The notes under the pieces: generated by a model | Told to the model about the DNA's origin: nothing | What the model saw: only the letters and a program-made list of their open reading frames with translations | Databases searched by the model: none | From: Candidatus Aalborgicola danicus | GTDB lineage: Bacteria > Pseudomonadota > Gammaproteobacteria > Burkholderiales > Burkholderiaceae_C | Length of the DNA: 53,150 nucleotides | NCBI GenBank assembly: GCA_016703945.1 | Contig: JADJBC010000027.1 | Coordinates: forward strand, 1-53,150 | Reading direction: 5' to 3' | Shown here: piece after piece, positions 9,246-18,189 of the stretch | How the letters are laid out: each line of letters opens with the position of its first letter | How positions within the stretch are numbered: the stretch's first letter is position 1 | Position numbers and translations under genes: made by a program

Positions 9246-10125
9246 AGACCTCTTCGGTGACTTGCGACCCAAGATAGACGGGCTAATCGAATCTCTAGGT
9301 CTTCGCCCCATTCGCACGTTTCTACCCCCATCAACAGTGCGCCCTTCGCTTCGCGGCACAGCCAAATTTGCCCCCATGCACTTTGGCTACATGCGACGAG
9401 AGGCCAAGCGCGCACAAGTGATGGCGAACTTACGCGCGGGGGTCGGGGAGGTAGTGAAAGAACAACTGGCAGGGCGTTCACCTGCTTCCATCACTCAAGA
9501 TGATGTCAATCTTCTCTTCAAGAACGTTTCTGAAAGCGGCACCGAGGGGCGAACCCAATGGCCCCGGTATAAGGCCGAGGCGTTGCGCGAATGGCTGGTC
9601 ACCGCCGTTCGGCAGTTCCCCGAACTGAAGATCGAGTTGCCGGCCGGGTCGATCGCGATCAAGGATGTGGCACACACTTGCTCCATGGATTCCCTCGCGA
9701 AAGCGCGCTGGCTCTCGCACCTACGCGCCTTTATCAAGTCCTATTGGCTCGGCGAATTTTCCAACTGGAGGCGTCAACAAGACCAATCTCACAGCCCAAG
9801 CGCAGCCGCCGTGGTCGCGACCCTGCTGGTCGAATGCCTAGTGATTGATCTGGAAGTTTGGAATTTGTGGCTGGAAACCCGCCAAGTCCCTGATACCTTT
9901 ATAGACCAATCCGGGCGCGCATGGTTGCGCATGGCTTTGCGCAATGGCAACTCACGTCTGTATCCCATCCGTCGAGACCTCGCCGAACTCACGTGTGGAG
10001 TGCCGCAACAGCAATGGAAGAGCGTAGCACTGGAAGATGCAATTGATTGGGTACGCGCTGCAACTGCAGACTTCGTCCCCAAGCGAAAGGTGCCGGATTT
10101 CCGCCAGCTACTGGAAATGATTTGA
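9214..10125 (+). CDS. Uncharacterised 303-aa protein, possibly C-terminal part of the recombinase-like gene
   Basis: A TTG start at 9214 with AGGGA just upstream would give 303 aa. The opening LSPNNFEDLFGDLRPKIDGL resembles the stretch after the GH box of large recombinases, where a catalytic Tyr would sit; here a Phe occupies the equivalent position by eye. The remainder (for example RWLSHLRAFIKSYWLGEFSNW and WLRMALRNGNSRLYPIRRDL) matches no family I know. It overlaps the preceding frame by 32 bases and ends 27 bases before the next recombinase gene, so all are one transcription unit. Two readings remain: a separate protein, or the tail of one protein of about 1040 aa broken by a third frameshift. 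Confidence 0.55.
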   Translation: MSSPLSPNNFEDLFGDLRPKIDGLIESLGLRPIRTFLPPSTVRPSLRGTAKFAPMHFGYMRREAKRAQVMANLRAGVGEVVKEQLAGRSPASITQDDVNLLFKNVSESGTEGRTQWPRYKAEALREWLVTAVRQFPELKIELPAGSIAIKDVAHTCSMDSLAKARWLSHLRAFIKSYWLGEFSNWRRQQDQSHSPSAAAVVATLLVECLVIDLEVWNLWLETRQVPDTFIDQSGRAWLRMALRNGNSRLYPIRRDLAELTCGVPQQQWKSVALEDAIDWVRAATADFVPKRKVPDFRQLLEMI

Positions 10126-10152
10126 AGTGCGCTCGCGCCAGACACTCCAGGC

Positions 10153-12570
10153 ATGATTTTGAGTTACGCCGATGGTACCAATGGCGCAGTGTCTCCGGAG
10201 GAGATTTGCCTTGAACGTGCGGATGGACTCGGGCCCACCTTGAACTCGGTCAACGCATGGAATGCAATTCACAAAGCACCGCATGAAGACCCAGTCCCAG
10301 TTGCCCGAGACAGTGGCAAAGCAGCCAACGCTGGAAAGCTAAAGGACGTTGCCGCATTCCGACGAGAAATGTCTAATGCACTTGGACTTTTGGGACACCA
10401 AGGTAGTCAAAGAAAAAGAGACAAAAGCATTCGGATAAACGATAGCGCAGTCCAGGTTACGGATCAGGCGTTGCAGTCCACGAGCAAGCACTCGAAACTT
10501 GGGCCAATCAACCGGTTCAAAGAGCATCTTGAGGAACATTGGGACAATCTGGTTGGATCCAAACTGACTCCTACATGTGCACTCAGCGTGCGCTGGATGC
10601 ATTCATTGGCATCAGACGGAAAACGCGGGGGGAGTGACTATGCGCCAAAGACGTTAAAGAACTACTGGTATAGCTGGGCTCTGCGCATGATTGAAGAGTT
10701 AGGTCCAATCGACCCGCGCTCGCTCAGCGCTTCAGATATTGAAGAAATCTATCTTCAGATAGTAGAAGATGCGGATCTCGAACACAGACAGCATTTGTAT
10801 GCCCCGATGCGCAACCTGCATCGCTATCTGGTGGAAAACCACGGGACGACTGGAATCGAGTGGAGTGAATTGCAAGCTGCGACAGGACAGGGGCTTGCGC
10901 GAATTGACGCCAATCTAGTACATGAATCGGAGTACCTGTGTGCGTTGAACCTGTTGCGAAATGATGAGACCGTCCAACCACGGGTACGCGCAATGCAAGC
11001 CGTCGCTCTCGTCTTGGTATATCGCTGTGGCCTTCGGATTTCTGAAGCACTCGGACTTCGGGATGGTGACCTGTATTGCCACAGCGACAGATGGCACGTA
11101 CGCTTGGCTCGCAATCGATTCCGCCGGCTCAAGACGGACAGCTCACGCCGGACGGTTCCCATCCTGGAGGACTTAACGCTCGAAGAACAGCAACTCCTGC
11201 AGGTATGGGATGCGCACATACGCACGTGCTCATTTGGTCGCGAAATCAAGCCGTTGTTTTCAGCGGGTGGCGCAGGAGAAGATCGGCGTCAACTGTTTCC
11301 GCGCCGAACGATTGCATTGCGCATATCCCAGGCGCTCAGAATTGCCACTCGAGACCCTTCTACCCGGGTTCACCACTGTCGGCATTCGTTCGCTTCGCGA
11401 ATTCTGAAGTCCACTGATTTCATCGCATTGCTGACGAGTGAGACGATAAGCAACCGTCGTTGGGTTTGGGCTGTCTCCGCTCTGTTAGGCCATTCCTCAC
11501 CGCTGACTACGCTTCAATCATATTTTCATGCGGGCCATGAATTGCTGCTTCAATGGTGCAAACGCGATTATTGGGAACTTCAGAAGAATGCAGATCCGGT
11601 TGAATGGCATGCATTTTCATCTGGAGGAAAGCTTAAGACAATGCAGCGTGCCCGACAACGTGCAAATAGTGTCCTCACACTTGAAAAGGCGATGTCCGAT
11701 TGGACACGCGTTCGGCGATGTGCTGAGGGAACAAGAATACCGATGAATGGACAACTCGGAGCCATTCCTCAGCCAGAGGTCCGCGACACCATTGTCAAAG
11801 TTGACCAGGTCATTGATCACGCCAGGCGGTTCGGCCATGTGGACGGACTTGGAGAACATCTTTTCCTCGACGAGCGACTTATCCAGCGCGTCTTGATTGC
11901 AGCCGATAAGTTTGCTCGAAGCAAAGTGGAGGTCATACCGCCTGAGGGCTTCTTCTGGACTGAAAGTGAAGACAGAATTTACAAAGATCATGAGATTGAG
12001 CAAATTGAGGATGTGCTTCAAGCAGTAGAAGGTGCACGAGGGGTCGACCTTGCCGCCTTCGCGTCCGTGGTTGAACGTCTGCTTGCACCTGCTGAATCGA
12101 TGATTGCGATAGAACAGACTGACGACCTATTGGCGCTTGCAGAAGTCGTTTCACTTTTTGTGTATGAGAGGAAGCATATCGAGGTGCTAATGCCAGCCGA
12201 TTCAAAACTGCGTCAGGCACTACCAGTAAAAGCACTCCGATCCATGGGGACCGCAGACGGTCAATCCACCACCACACCGGCCACCGCAAGGCCGGGTACA
12301 AAACCACGCTTTATGCATGTTGCGGTATCACATCTGACAGCAGCAAAGGAAATGGAGAAGCTCGCCAGCGACCTGGGCTTCACTGCAGTTCCACATGCTC
12401 GCGTTGCTGGCGCTCGCGAGTCCCGGCACAGCAACCAGTCATTGAGCGACCGAGTCGGATTGAGCATCGCACGCAAGGCCGGTGAGCGCACGCGTTCTGC
12501 AAAAGTATTCACGCGCATCGCCTCCTCCATCGCAGTATCGGTGATGGCTTCGCGGCTCAGCACCGAATGA
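10153..12570 (+). CDS. Tyrosine recombinase with long C-terminal extension
   Basis: 805 aa, intact. An N-terminal SAM-like core-binding region (around residues 160-240, YAPKTLKNYWYSWALRMIEE) precedes the catalytic domain. All active-site boxes are visible: Arg I in YRCGLRISEALGL (about 295), the Lys hairpin RRLKTDSSRR (about 325), HxxR in HHCRHSFASR (about 407), and GHSSPLTTLQSYFH, which supplies the final His and the nucleophilic Tyr (about 457). About 330 residues with no recognised domain follow, much longer than ordinary integrases. It starts 27 bases after the preceding gene and is probably co-expressed with it. The arrangement recalls multi-recombinase elements (recombinase-in-trio, gamma-mobile-trio), but membership cannot be decided here. 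Its substrate site is not known. Confidence 0.8.
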   Translation: MILSYADGTNGAVSPEEICLERADGLGPTLNSVNAWNAIHKAPHEDPVPVARDSGKAANAGKLKDVAAFRREMSNALGLLGHQGSQRKRDKSIRINDSAVQVTDQALQSTSKHSKLGPINRFKEHLEEHWDNLVGSKLTPTCALSVRWMHSLASDGKRGGSDYAPKTLKNYWYSWALRMIEELGPIDPRSLSASDIEEIYLQIVEDADLEHRQHLYAPMRNLHRYLVENHGTTGIEWSELQAATGQGLARIDANLVHESEYLCALNLLRNDETVQPRVRAMQAVALVLVYRCGLRISEALGLRDGDLYCHSDRWHVRLARNRFRRLKTDSSRRTVPILEDLTLEEQQLLQVWDAHIRTCSFGREIKPLFSAGGAGEDRRQLFPRRTIALRISQALRIATRDPSTRVHHCRHSFASRILKSTDFIALLTSETISNRRWVWAVSALLGHSSPLTTLQSYFHAGHELLLQWCKRDYWELQKNADPVEWHAFSSGGKLKTMQRARQRANSVLTLEKAMSDWTRVRRCAEGTRIPMNGQLGAIPQPEVRDTIVKVDQVIDHARRFGHVDGLGEHLFLDERLIQRVLIAADKFARSKVEVIPPEGFFWTESEDRIYKDHEIEQIEDVLQAVEGARGVDLAAFASVVERLLAPAESMIAIEQTDDLLALAEVVSLFVYERKHIEVLMPADSKLRQALPVKALRSMGTADGQSTTTPATARPGTKPRFMHVAVSHLTAAKEMEKLASDLGFTAVPHARVAGARESRHSNQSLSDRVGLSIARKAGERTRSAKVFTRIASSIAVSVMASRLSTE

Positions 12571-12728
12571 GGCGACGCGGGACATACTGAACTTCACCCA
12601 TTTCCCCCAGGGTAAAAGCTCATTTCAGGACTGCCATGCATAGGAATGATTTTCCTTGGCGGTAGCGGCGGCGACTATCACATGTCTGCCCACCGAGAGA
12701 CTGGACAAATAATTGTGTGAACCGTCAA

Positions 12729-13913
12729 TTAGCCAACGGTGAAGTTCCATTGCCCCATCTCTTTGTCGCGTCTTATTTTGTATTCCTTCGGATTGACTGT
12801 GAAAGAGGACCGCAGACGGGAAGCTTGAATATCTACATACCTTGGAAGCACGCTGAGCATGCCCTTGCTTCTGCCTACTGCGCCGCGTTCATCTTGCATC
12901 AACAGCAGGGATGTCGGTTGATTGGTTATAGGGGCGATTCTCACGATTCCAGTAGGGACATAGCAGTAGCGAATTCTTCTGCCGACCTCCACGTGGCACC
13001 GCCCCAATGCTTCGATCCAATTGTCTAGCAGGTCCCCCTCTTCGCCAAATCCATCTGCGCACAAAAGGATCTCCCCGCTGTTCCCAAACACCCTTCTTCC
13101 CTCTTGATCCCACCACCTACCGACGACTTGAAGCCCCAGTGCAGCAGTATGTCTGTCGGGAGTCACAAGGTGCCACCTTTCCTGCTCTTCTACCGACTCC
13201 GCCAACATTGCTGTCCAGTCGCCTCCGTATCCGCCAGAAATCCACGGCTTTACTTCTCTGTAGCGCGGCACAGGTGGGTCTACGCTGAACGACTTTCTCT
13301 CGTGTCGCCTCAGCTCGCGTTTTTCCATGCTCAAGAAAAGTACTGCCTGATCCGCAGATATGGCTTGCTCGATCGCATGGAAGATTAGCTGAAATTGCGC
13401 CTGTCTTTGGGACTCCGTTGGCAGCGTTGGATTGACGCGCGTGTCCCTGCGAATACTGTAACCCAGTTGCTTTAGAAGGTTTGAAATGTGAGTCGGACTG
13501 ACCGCGCGCTTGTGCAGCTTGGTCAGTAATTCAGCAATTTCTCTGATGCTTTTGGTGGTCCACATGAAAGAGCCACCGTCAACTTTTTTCAGTCGACCTC
13601 CATTGAGCACAGCTTCCAGATTTACTGAGAGTTTTGGCCATTCCGAATCAACTGTCTTTCGTCCGGCACCCGCGCTACGCTCTGGAAATTCGCTCGTGAA
13701 CAAATTCGCGGGCACCACTCCCCCCATCGACTGCAGCTCGTCAGCTCCTGTTTTCACACGTCTGCGCGACATACCAGTTGCCTGCGCGACGGCTGAAATA
13801 CCACCTCGGCCAAGTGAACAAGCCTCAACCGCCGCCCAAATTCTTTGTTGGCGCTCATTGAGTCGTGATCCAAACATTTTCCATCGCAATTCAATTGCAT
13901 CATCTCGATCCAT
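12729..13913 (-). CDS. Catalytically degenerate ISAzo13-type transposase homologue
   Basis: 394 aa from the ATG at 13913 (GGAG 8-9 bases upstream; an in-frame ATG at 13937 is less well placed). The N-terminus RLNERQQRIWAAVEACSLG, then GGISAVAQATGMSRRRVK, is the ISAzo13 helix-turn-helix, and WTTKSIREIA plus LLKQLGYSIRRDTR match the next conserved blocks. In active members the first Asp lies in a VISVDTKKKEL-like strand; here it reads VLFLSMEKREL, with Ser (about residue 195). The second Asp is kept in ILLCADG (about 287). The third acidic block, KWNKIEH in active enzymes, reads RIAPITN, losing Glu. The family's C-terminal WNYT appears as WNFT. An undamaged frame with two of three catalytic residues replaced suggests a retained DNA-binding role rather than decay. 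Confidence 0.72.
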   Translation of the reverse strand: MDRDDAIELRWKMFGSRLNERQQRIWAAVEACSLGRGGISAVAQATGMSRRRVKTGADELQSMGGVVPANLFTSEFPERSAGAGRKTVDSEWPKLSVNLEAVLNGGRLKKVDGGSFMWTTKSIREIAELLTKLHKRAVSPTHISNLLKQLGYSIRRDTRVNPTLPTESQRQAQFQLIFHAIEQAISADQAVLFLSMEKRELRRHERKSFSVDPPVPRYREVKPWISGGYGGDWTAMLAESVEEQERWHLVTPDRHTAALGLQVVGRWWDQEGRRVFGNSGEILLCADGFGEEGDLLDNWIEALGRCHVEVGRRIRYCYVPTGIVRIAPITNQPTSLLLMQDERGAVGRSKGMLSVLPRYVDIQASRLRSSFTVNPKEYKIRRDKEMGQWNFTVG

Positions 13914-14027
13914 CAATGTCACTCCGATTTGAGACATTTATTTTAGATCACGAGTCTTTGCCGATCAAATCTGCATTGTGCGAGCGCATAAATTTCAGGT
14001 CGGCCTTCAAACTTACGGGAGAAAACC

Positions 14028-15083
14028 TTGGACGAAAAACTGAACGATCACAACGACAATTCAGTCGACGGCGATGAGCCGAACGAGCTTACCGACTTGA
14101 ATGCAATGAGCGTGCGTCACCCAAATGCCGAGACTCTCGTCAAGGTCAATTTCTTGCTGAAGAATCACCAAGTCTACAGTTCGAAGAAACTCGATTTGGC
14201 ACAAACTGAAGTTGTGCATGATTACATCTCAACGGCAAAAACGTCACTCTTTGCCGCGCGAAATCGGATGGCAAGGATTGCAAAGATTGAAACCACGTTG
14301 CTGCCCATTGCAATTGGACTCGACAACACTCACCTTGAAGTTTCAATCCTCTTACCTCACAACATCGTACCCCTTGAAAAGCGGGAGCTACTTCTCTCCC
14401 TTGGGCGCCAGGCCAAGGCATCCACGGACTCAGCGCTTTCAGAGCTTGCCAAACTGCCTCGCCAAACTCTACGTTCACTAGTGAAAGTTGAGACGGCGGC
14501 GCCTTCAAGGCTTAGTGCTGGATCGGTACCGGGAGCTCCGGAGGAAGTAAGTAATCCATTTGACAAAGTGGCGGCCGGCCTGGTGACCTCCCTGAACGGG
14601 AAAAAGCGACCAGGCGAATTAGTTGTGAGTGTGACGGCGGGCGACGTGACGCCCCCTGGCGGGTCGTTCACAATCACTCGCCCAGAAATTGCTGCCCGCA
14701 AGGCCATTGCGTTTTCAACTGAGCCAGAAGAAGTTTTGCTCACAATATGCGGGCGCCTTGGCCGTGGACTCTGCACAGTCAAAGAGGCCGGTACCACTGC
14801 AAGGGTTAGGGCGCGGTTTGGCACTGCTGGCCCGCTTTTACTTCAGCTTAGGATGGTCGAAGGTCTTCATCCTGTCAGAGCACTGGTGCGCCGTTGCATA
14901 AGCGATGCCTCCAGTCCCGCGCAGGACATTGGGTTTCATATTGATTGCATCCAAGAGTTGGACACCCAGTGGGCCGGCGACACAGGCGGCCTCGCGATTC
15001 TGCAAAAAACATTAGATCGTCTGCACGACCTGTTACCAAAACCCGTTCAGGTAAAGCGCGGTAGGGCACTCAAGAACAGTTGA
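14028..15083 (+). CDS. Uncharacterised 351-aa protein divergent from the dead transposase
   Basis: A TTG start at 14028 has a good ribosome binding site (GGGAGA, 5 bases before). The protein is acidic at the N-terminus, then helical (LDLAQTEVVHDYISTAKTSL, FAARNRMARIAKIETTLLP), with a Gly/Pro/Ser-rich middle around residues 165-200. I recognise no domain, signal peptide or membrane segment. It is transcribed away from the dead transposase gene with only 114 bp between the starts, so the two probably share a control region, and it may belong to the same mobile unit. Function unknown. Confidence 0.65.
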   Translation: MDEKLNDHNDNSVDGDEPNELTDLNAMSVRHPNAETLVKVNFLLKNHQVYSSKKLDLAQTEVVHDYISTAKTSLFAARNRMARIAKIETTLLPIAIGLDNTHLEVSILLPHNIVPLEKRELLLSLGRQAKASTDSALSELAKLPRQTLRSLVKVETAAPSRLSAGSVPGAPEEVSNPFDKVAAGLVTSLNGKKRPGELVVSVTAGDVTPPGGSFTITRPEIAARKAIAFSTEPEEVLLTICGRLGRGLCTVKEAGTTARVRARFGTAGPLLLQLRMVEGLHPVRALVRRCISDASSPAQDIGFHIDCIQELDTQWAGDTGGLAILQKTLDRLHDLLPKPVQVKRGRALKNS

Positions 15084-15261
15084 GAGCTTTGCTATCCGCA
15101 CAAACTCTTGCAACCTTATAGTCGAAAACGGAGGAAATATCACATTTATCAAACCAAACTTGAACTCAAAAAAGGTGTGACCGACAAAATCGTTCTGATG
15201 TTCTTGAGGTCTTAAATAGTCGTCCCTTATATGGACGCCTCCCAGTCCAACAGTCAAACGT

Positions 15262-15655
15262 TTGAATAGCTATTTGAGTGATCCAAACACCGTGTGGCGG
15301 GCGAGAAGTCAGATCGGGCTTGTCATTTACGGATACCAAGATGATCCGCGTGAGTTAGTTGAGATCAGGGAAGTGCGAAACTTTCTTACGACATTCAATG
15401 ATATGTGGCCATACTGGGCGTTCTACTTCATCCACGTGGATGGCTCCATCACATTGTTGTGTACATGTGGTTGTGCGGTGCTCGTTATTTTGGAATGGCG
15501 AGGTGGATATTGAGCCGGGTCGCTCGCGCGACTTTCTGCAATCTGGGTTTTTTGGGATGAACACAATTTTCAAGGTCCACCGCTTCCCGGAGGCCGAGAT
15601 TTCTCCGATGACGAAGAACATTGCGGATTTGCTTAAGCGTGCTCTTAAGTGGTGA
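15262..15655 (+). pseudogene. Small hypothetical protein, frameshifted
   Basis: A frame beginning near 15262 (VWRARSQIGLVIYGYQDDPR, NDMWPYWAFYFIHVDGSITL) runs to about 15470; the continuation (LFWNGEVDIEPGRSRDFLQS, then ISPMTKNIADLLKRALKW) lies one frame over and ends at 15655. Read through the shift it makes one protein of about 130 aa. The WPYWAFYF motif recalls small conserved proteins of unknown role, but I cannot name the family. There is a clear frame break near 15465-15490. Confidence 0.45.
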
Positions 15656-15717
15656 TCTCTAACTTTACATGGTGACAAGCATCCCCTGGAAGGAATCAGA
15701 TGCGGGTTTGACGCAAT

Positions 15718-16209
15718 TCACTTGCGTTTGGCAGCCAACCGCGCTGCCCGTACAGTCGCACATTTCAAGGCCAAGGTTTCGTCAAAGAAGGACGGCGAGG
15801 ATGTGAAATCCCTGACCTCGTTCTCCACAGGGCGAACGTGGCTCTGCAGCTTGACCCATCCCGGGTCGTGAATCAACCTGCGGTCATCTGCCAACCCAAG
15901 AGCCTGTAGTAGGTGATTCCGGTCAAGGGCATACACTTCACTCGCCCCCTGGAATGCTTGAAGGTACATGTCGCATACGCCTGCATGTCCAAGAGACTTG
16001 AATGCCAGGGCTGAGAAGACGCGTTGTCCACCCCTGCAGAGGTGCAGAGCAACCACCCAACGCACGATCTGCTCAACTACCCCTGAACAGGCGGTCACTC
16101 CCGGCGCATAGAGGGCCAGTATATTGAGAGTCTTCAGCTCCCGATAAAAGACGGTGCTGAGCACCACTGCGCTGGGTAGTCCTTTGAGACTGTCTTTCTG
16201 GGTATCCAT
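15718..16209 (-). CDS. Hypothetical protein, 163 aa
   Basis: The ATG at 16209 is chosen because AGGAAG lies 5 bases before it; longer in-frame starts lack a site. The protein (MDTQKDSLKGLPSAVVLSTV at the start, ending in TVRAARLAAKRK) has no signal peptide, no clear membrane helix and no motif I know. The basic C-terminus may bind nucleic acid. It lies downstream of the five-gene run on the same strand but is separated from it by 406 bp. Confidence 0.5.
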   Translation of the reverse strand: MDTQKDSLKGLPSAVVLSTVFYRELKTLNILALYAPGVTACSGVVEQIVRWVVALHLCRGGQRVFSALAFKSLGHAGVCDMYLQAFQGASEVYALDRNHLLQALGLADDRRLIHDPGWVKLQSHVRPVENEVRDFTSSPSFFDETLALKCATVRAARLAAKRK

Positions 16210-16615
16210 ATGTCTTCCTGAATCGTTTTTGAAAATCGTCATACATGCATGAACGCCTGTGCAAATAGTCGCAAACCACAATTGAAAACTAAGCCGATTT
16301 GCGCAGTTGTGAATGGGTGGCACGCATATGCACTTGGTGGCATCAATCAGGTAACACATATCGATAAAAACACATGTTGCGCGAGTCGAGAGATAGGGGC
16401 ATCAGGGTGTGAAGGATCTGAACCGCGGAACCTTGAAGATTGTTGCGATATGCAAGCAACTCAAATCAATTCGGCCACCGGTTTTACTGTGAACGCCGTT
16501 GAGACTTGCATTCGGTTTGATCAGGGTTTCGGCGTCATGGAATGGCTGCAAACCAATAGACCTCATCACCACGTGCGCGGACGCCTACTCCGCCGCGTCC
16601 GTAATGCGGATTCCC
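16210..16615. other. 406-bp intergenic stretch
   Basis: No convincing gene on either strand. A RES-domain toxin would be expected next to MbcA-like antitoxins, but no such sequence is present here. The segment should contain the promoter of the 163-aa gene. No terminator hairpin with a T run is obvious. Confidence 0.4.
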
Positions 16616-17029
16616 CTAAGAAAAGTCCCCGCTCATTTGCGATTCCAGATACAAACATACCTGCCGCAAATTTTCAGTGTCGGCGGAGAGCATTGTTTCC
16701 AAAGCCGATCCACCACAAAATGGTGATCCCGCGTTTGCGGCGTGGACCCAAGCATTGGCTGCTGTCACTGGTTGAATCAGACTGCGGATCGCCTCAAATA
16801 TTCTGACAACGTAGCTTATACGTTCCAGTGTTTGCATCGGCAAGTGTGGCTTAACTTCACCACCTTTCCATTGCAGATAGGTGTCTCTGTCCGCACCTAG
16901 CAGCGTTTGCGTTTGAATTTCGCTGAGATTCCAGGCGCGACAAATCGCAAAGAAGACGCGAAGCGTCTCCGAGGCATCCACTGGTCTGTGGCTGTCCGGC
17001 GGAGTAGATGGGTATTGGGGTGCGGTCAT
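16616..17029 (-). CDS. Xre/MbcA/ParS-like antitoxin domain protein
   Basis: 137 aa. WNLSEIQTQTLLGADRDTYL, then QWKGGEVKPHLPMQTLERIS, matches the Xre-like helix-turn-helix of MbcA-type antitoxins, and AWVHAANAGSPFCGGSALET, then MLSADTENLRQVCLYLE, matches their toxin-binding domain, which normally plugs the active site of a RES-domain toxin. No RES toxin gene is found next to it. Its start overlaps the upstream gene's stop by 4 bases, so it is the last gene of a coupled run. It may be an orphan antitoxin, a regulator, or the partner of something elsewhere on the replicon. Confidence 0.72.
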   Translation of the reverse strand: MTAPQYPSTPPDSHRPVDASETLRVFFAICRAWNLSEIQTQTLLGADRDTYLQWKGGEVKPHLPMQTLERISYVVRIFEAIRSLIQPVTAANAWVHAANAGSPFCGGSALETMLSADTENLRQVCLYLESQMSGDFS

Positions 17030-17490
17030 ATGCGGTTGAAGTCGGTATTGCCGTACACGGCCTGCATGTGATCATGAATCAAACCACGGCCTTCGAAAGT
17101 GTCCAGAAAGTGCGAGGCCGGTTTCCCTAAGATCTCAGCTGGTGACGCTAACCAGGCACCAAACCCACGCGCAACGCTGGAGCTATGTGCGGGCGTTGAT
17201 GGCGTGGCCATTGCCTGAATCTGTCCGATCAACTGCCACAGTCCCACGACACGTTCGGTTTCTCCCAGTGAGAGTACCGGGTGTTTTCCAGCGGCGTGGT
17301 CGGTGCCTCGCCGCCGCCGAGGAATACCCAACATCCGGTGTATTTCCTTGGTGTCAAGTCCAAGACATCGCGCAAGCGATTGCAAGTCGCGCGTTGTTGA
17401 TCCACGTTGCATGCGCGCGATACGTTGGACCGGTGATTCTTGCGCGATGCGCACGGCGGTTTTGAGTAGCGTGATGGGGGTGCGGGCCAT
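17026..17490 (-). CDS. Second antitoxin-like (Xre/MbcA-type) protein
   Basis: 154 aa. The middle (SLGETERVVGLWQLIGQIQA) and the end (ARGFGAWLASPAEILGKPAS, HFLDTFEGRGLIHDHM) resemble the helix and toxin-binding segment (W...P...LG..P...LDT..G) of Xre/MbcA/ParS antitoxins, while the N-terminus (RGSTTRDLQSLARCLGLDTK) looks like a degenerate helix-turn-helix. It overlaps the next MbcA-like gene by 4 bases and lies 34 bases after the cold-shock gene. Two antitoxin-like proteins in tandem without a toxin are unusual. The family call is by pattern only. Confidence 0.6.
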   Translation of the reverse strand: MARTPITLLKTAVRIAQESPVQRIARMQRGSTTRDLQSLARCLGLDTKEIHRMLGIPRRRRGTDHAAGKHPVLSLGETERVVGLWQLIGQIQAMATPSTPAHSSSVARGFGAWLASPAEILGKPASHFLDTFEGRGLIHDHMQAVYGNTDFNRI

Positions 17491-17524
17491 GGGTGTTCTC
17501 TATTGCAAAACGGTGCGTTTGTTA

Positions 17525-18004
17525 TCAGTACCAGGATCTCAAAAACATGGCACCCACGATCAGCAGCACGACGCCCATAATAATCCGTTGCGCCAGCTCG
17601 GCCATTTGCTCGCCTGCGGAGGGCGGAAACGTTTCGTGCGTGGATGCACAGAACGGGCAGACCGAGCGTTTGGGTACTGGCGTCCACTGGCGATCGGCCC
17701 CCAATGGTGGCCCAGTGATGATTCTGGGAACCATCAGCCGGTGGCAGGATTTGCACTGCACCCTGTGGTCCTGCTCTTCGGTGCTCACCGGTTGGGTCGT
17801 ACTGGCCATTGGAGCTGCAAATCGGACCTGAGATGCGCGCGAGCCCTTGTTGTTTTTGACCGGCAGAAAGAACACGCTGTCACCGCTCCGGGGATACCCC
17901 TGGTCTTTGAAGTCCAGCTTGCTTAAATAGTGGTCAGCGCCTGATTCGTCCGTCACAAAGCCAAAACCTTTGTCGGTTGAAAACCACTTGATTTTGCCTC
18001 TCAT
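17525..18004 (-). CDS. Cold-shock domain protein with zinc ribbon and C-terminal membrane helix
   Basis: 159 aa. Residues 1-60 form a cold-shock domain, with the RNA-binding motif KGFGFVTDESG (residues 12-22) next to GKIKWF. After a linker, CKSCHRL (about 83-89) and CPFCAST (about 115-121) make a four-Cys zinc ribbon. The last 25 residues (LAQRIIMGVVLLIVGAMFLR) form one membrane segment. Ordinary cold-shock proteins are about 70 aa and soluble, so this is a membrane-anchored variant, probably binding RNA or single-stranded DNA at the inner face of the membrane. Its start overlaps the stop of the 62-aa gene by 4 bases. Confidence 0.85.
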   Translation of the reverse strand: MRGKIKWFSTDKGFGFVTDESGADHYLSKLDFKDQGYPRSGDSVFFLPVKNNKGSRASQVRFAAPMASTTQPVSTEEQDHRVQCKSCHRLMVPRIITGPPLGADRQWTPVPKRSVCPFCASTHETFPPSAGEQMAELAQRIIMGVVLLIVGAMFLRSWY

Positions 18005-18189
18005 GGTGCATCTCCCTGTCCAAATTCGAGTGACGAATACGCTGGGTCGCTTTCACACGGGTGGGTCGCTGCATGGTCTGCCACGACCAACGGCAATTCC
18101 AGTTGGTGGCCATGCATGGGTTTGATTTCTTCTCGTTGAGAATTTTCGGCTGAAGAAGAATTCGGTGTGGTGGTAGTCTGGTGCATCAC
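18001..18189 (-). CDS. Small uncharacterised protein, 62 aa
   Basis: It is supported mainly by context: its start overlaps the stop of the 358-aa gene by 4 bases and its stop overlaps the start of the cold-shock gene by 4 bases, the pattern of translational coupling. The product is hydrophilic, rich in Ser, Thr, Glu and His, and shows no known domain, signal peptide or membrane segment. It could be a linker or adaptor between its neighbours. Confidence 0.55.
   Translation of the reverse strand: MMHQTTTTPNSSSAENSQREEIKPMHGHQLELPLVVADHAATHPCESDPAYSSLEFGQGDAP

Noticed and set aside
16249..16806. 185-codon plus-strand frame, considered as a RES-type toxin
   Set aside because: Unlike any RES toxin and overlapping the conserved MbcA-like gene on the other strand.
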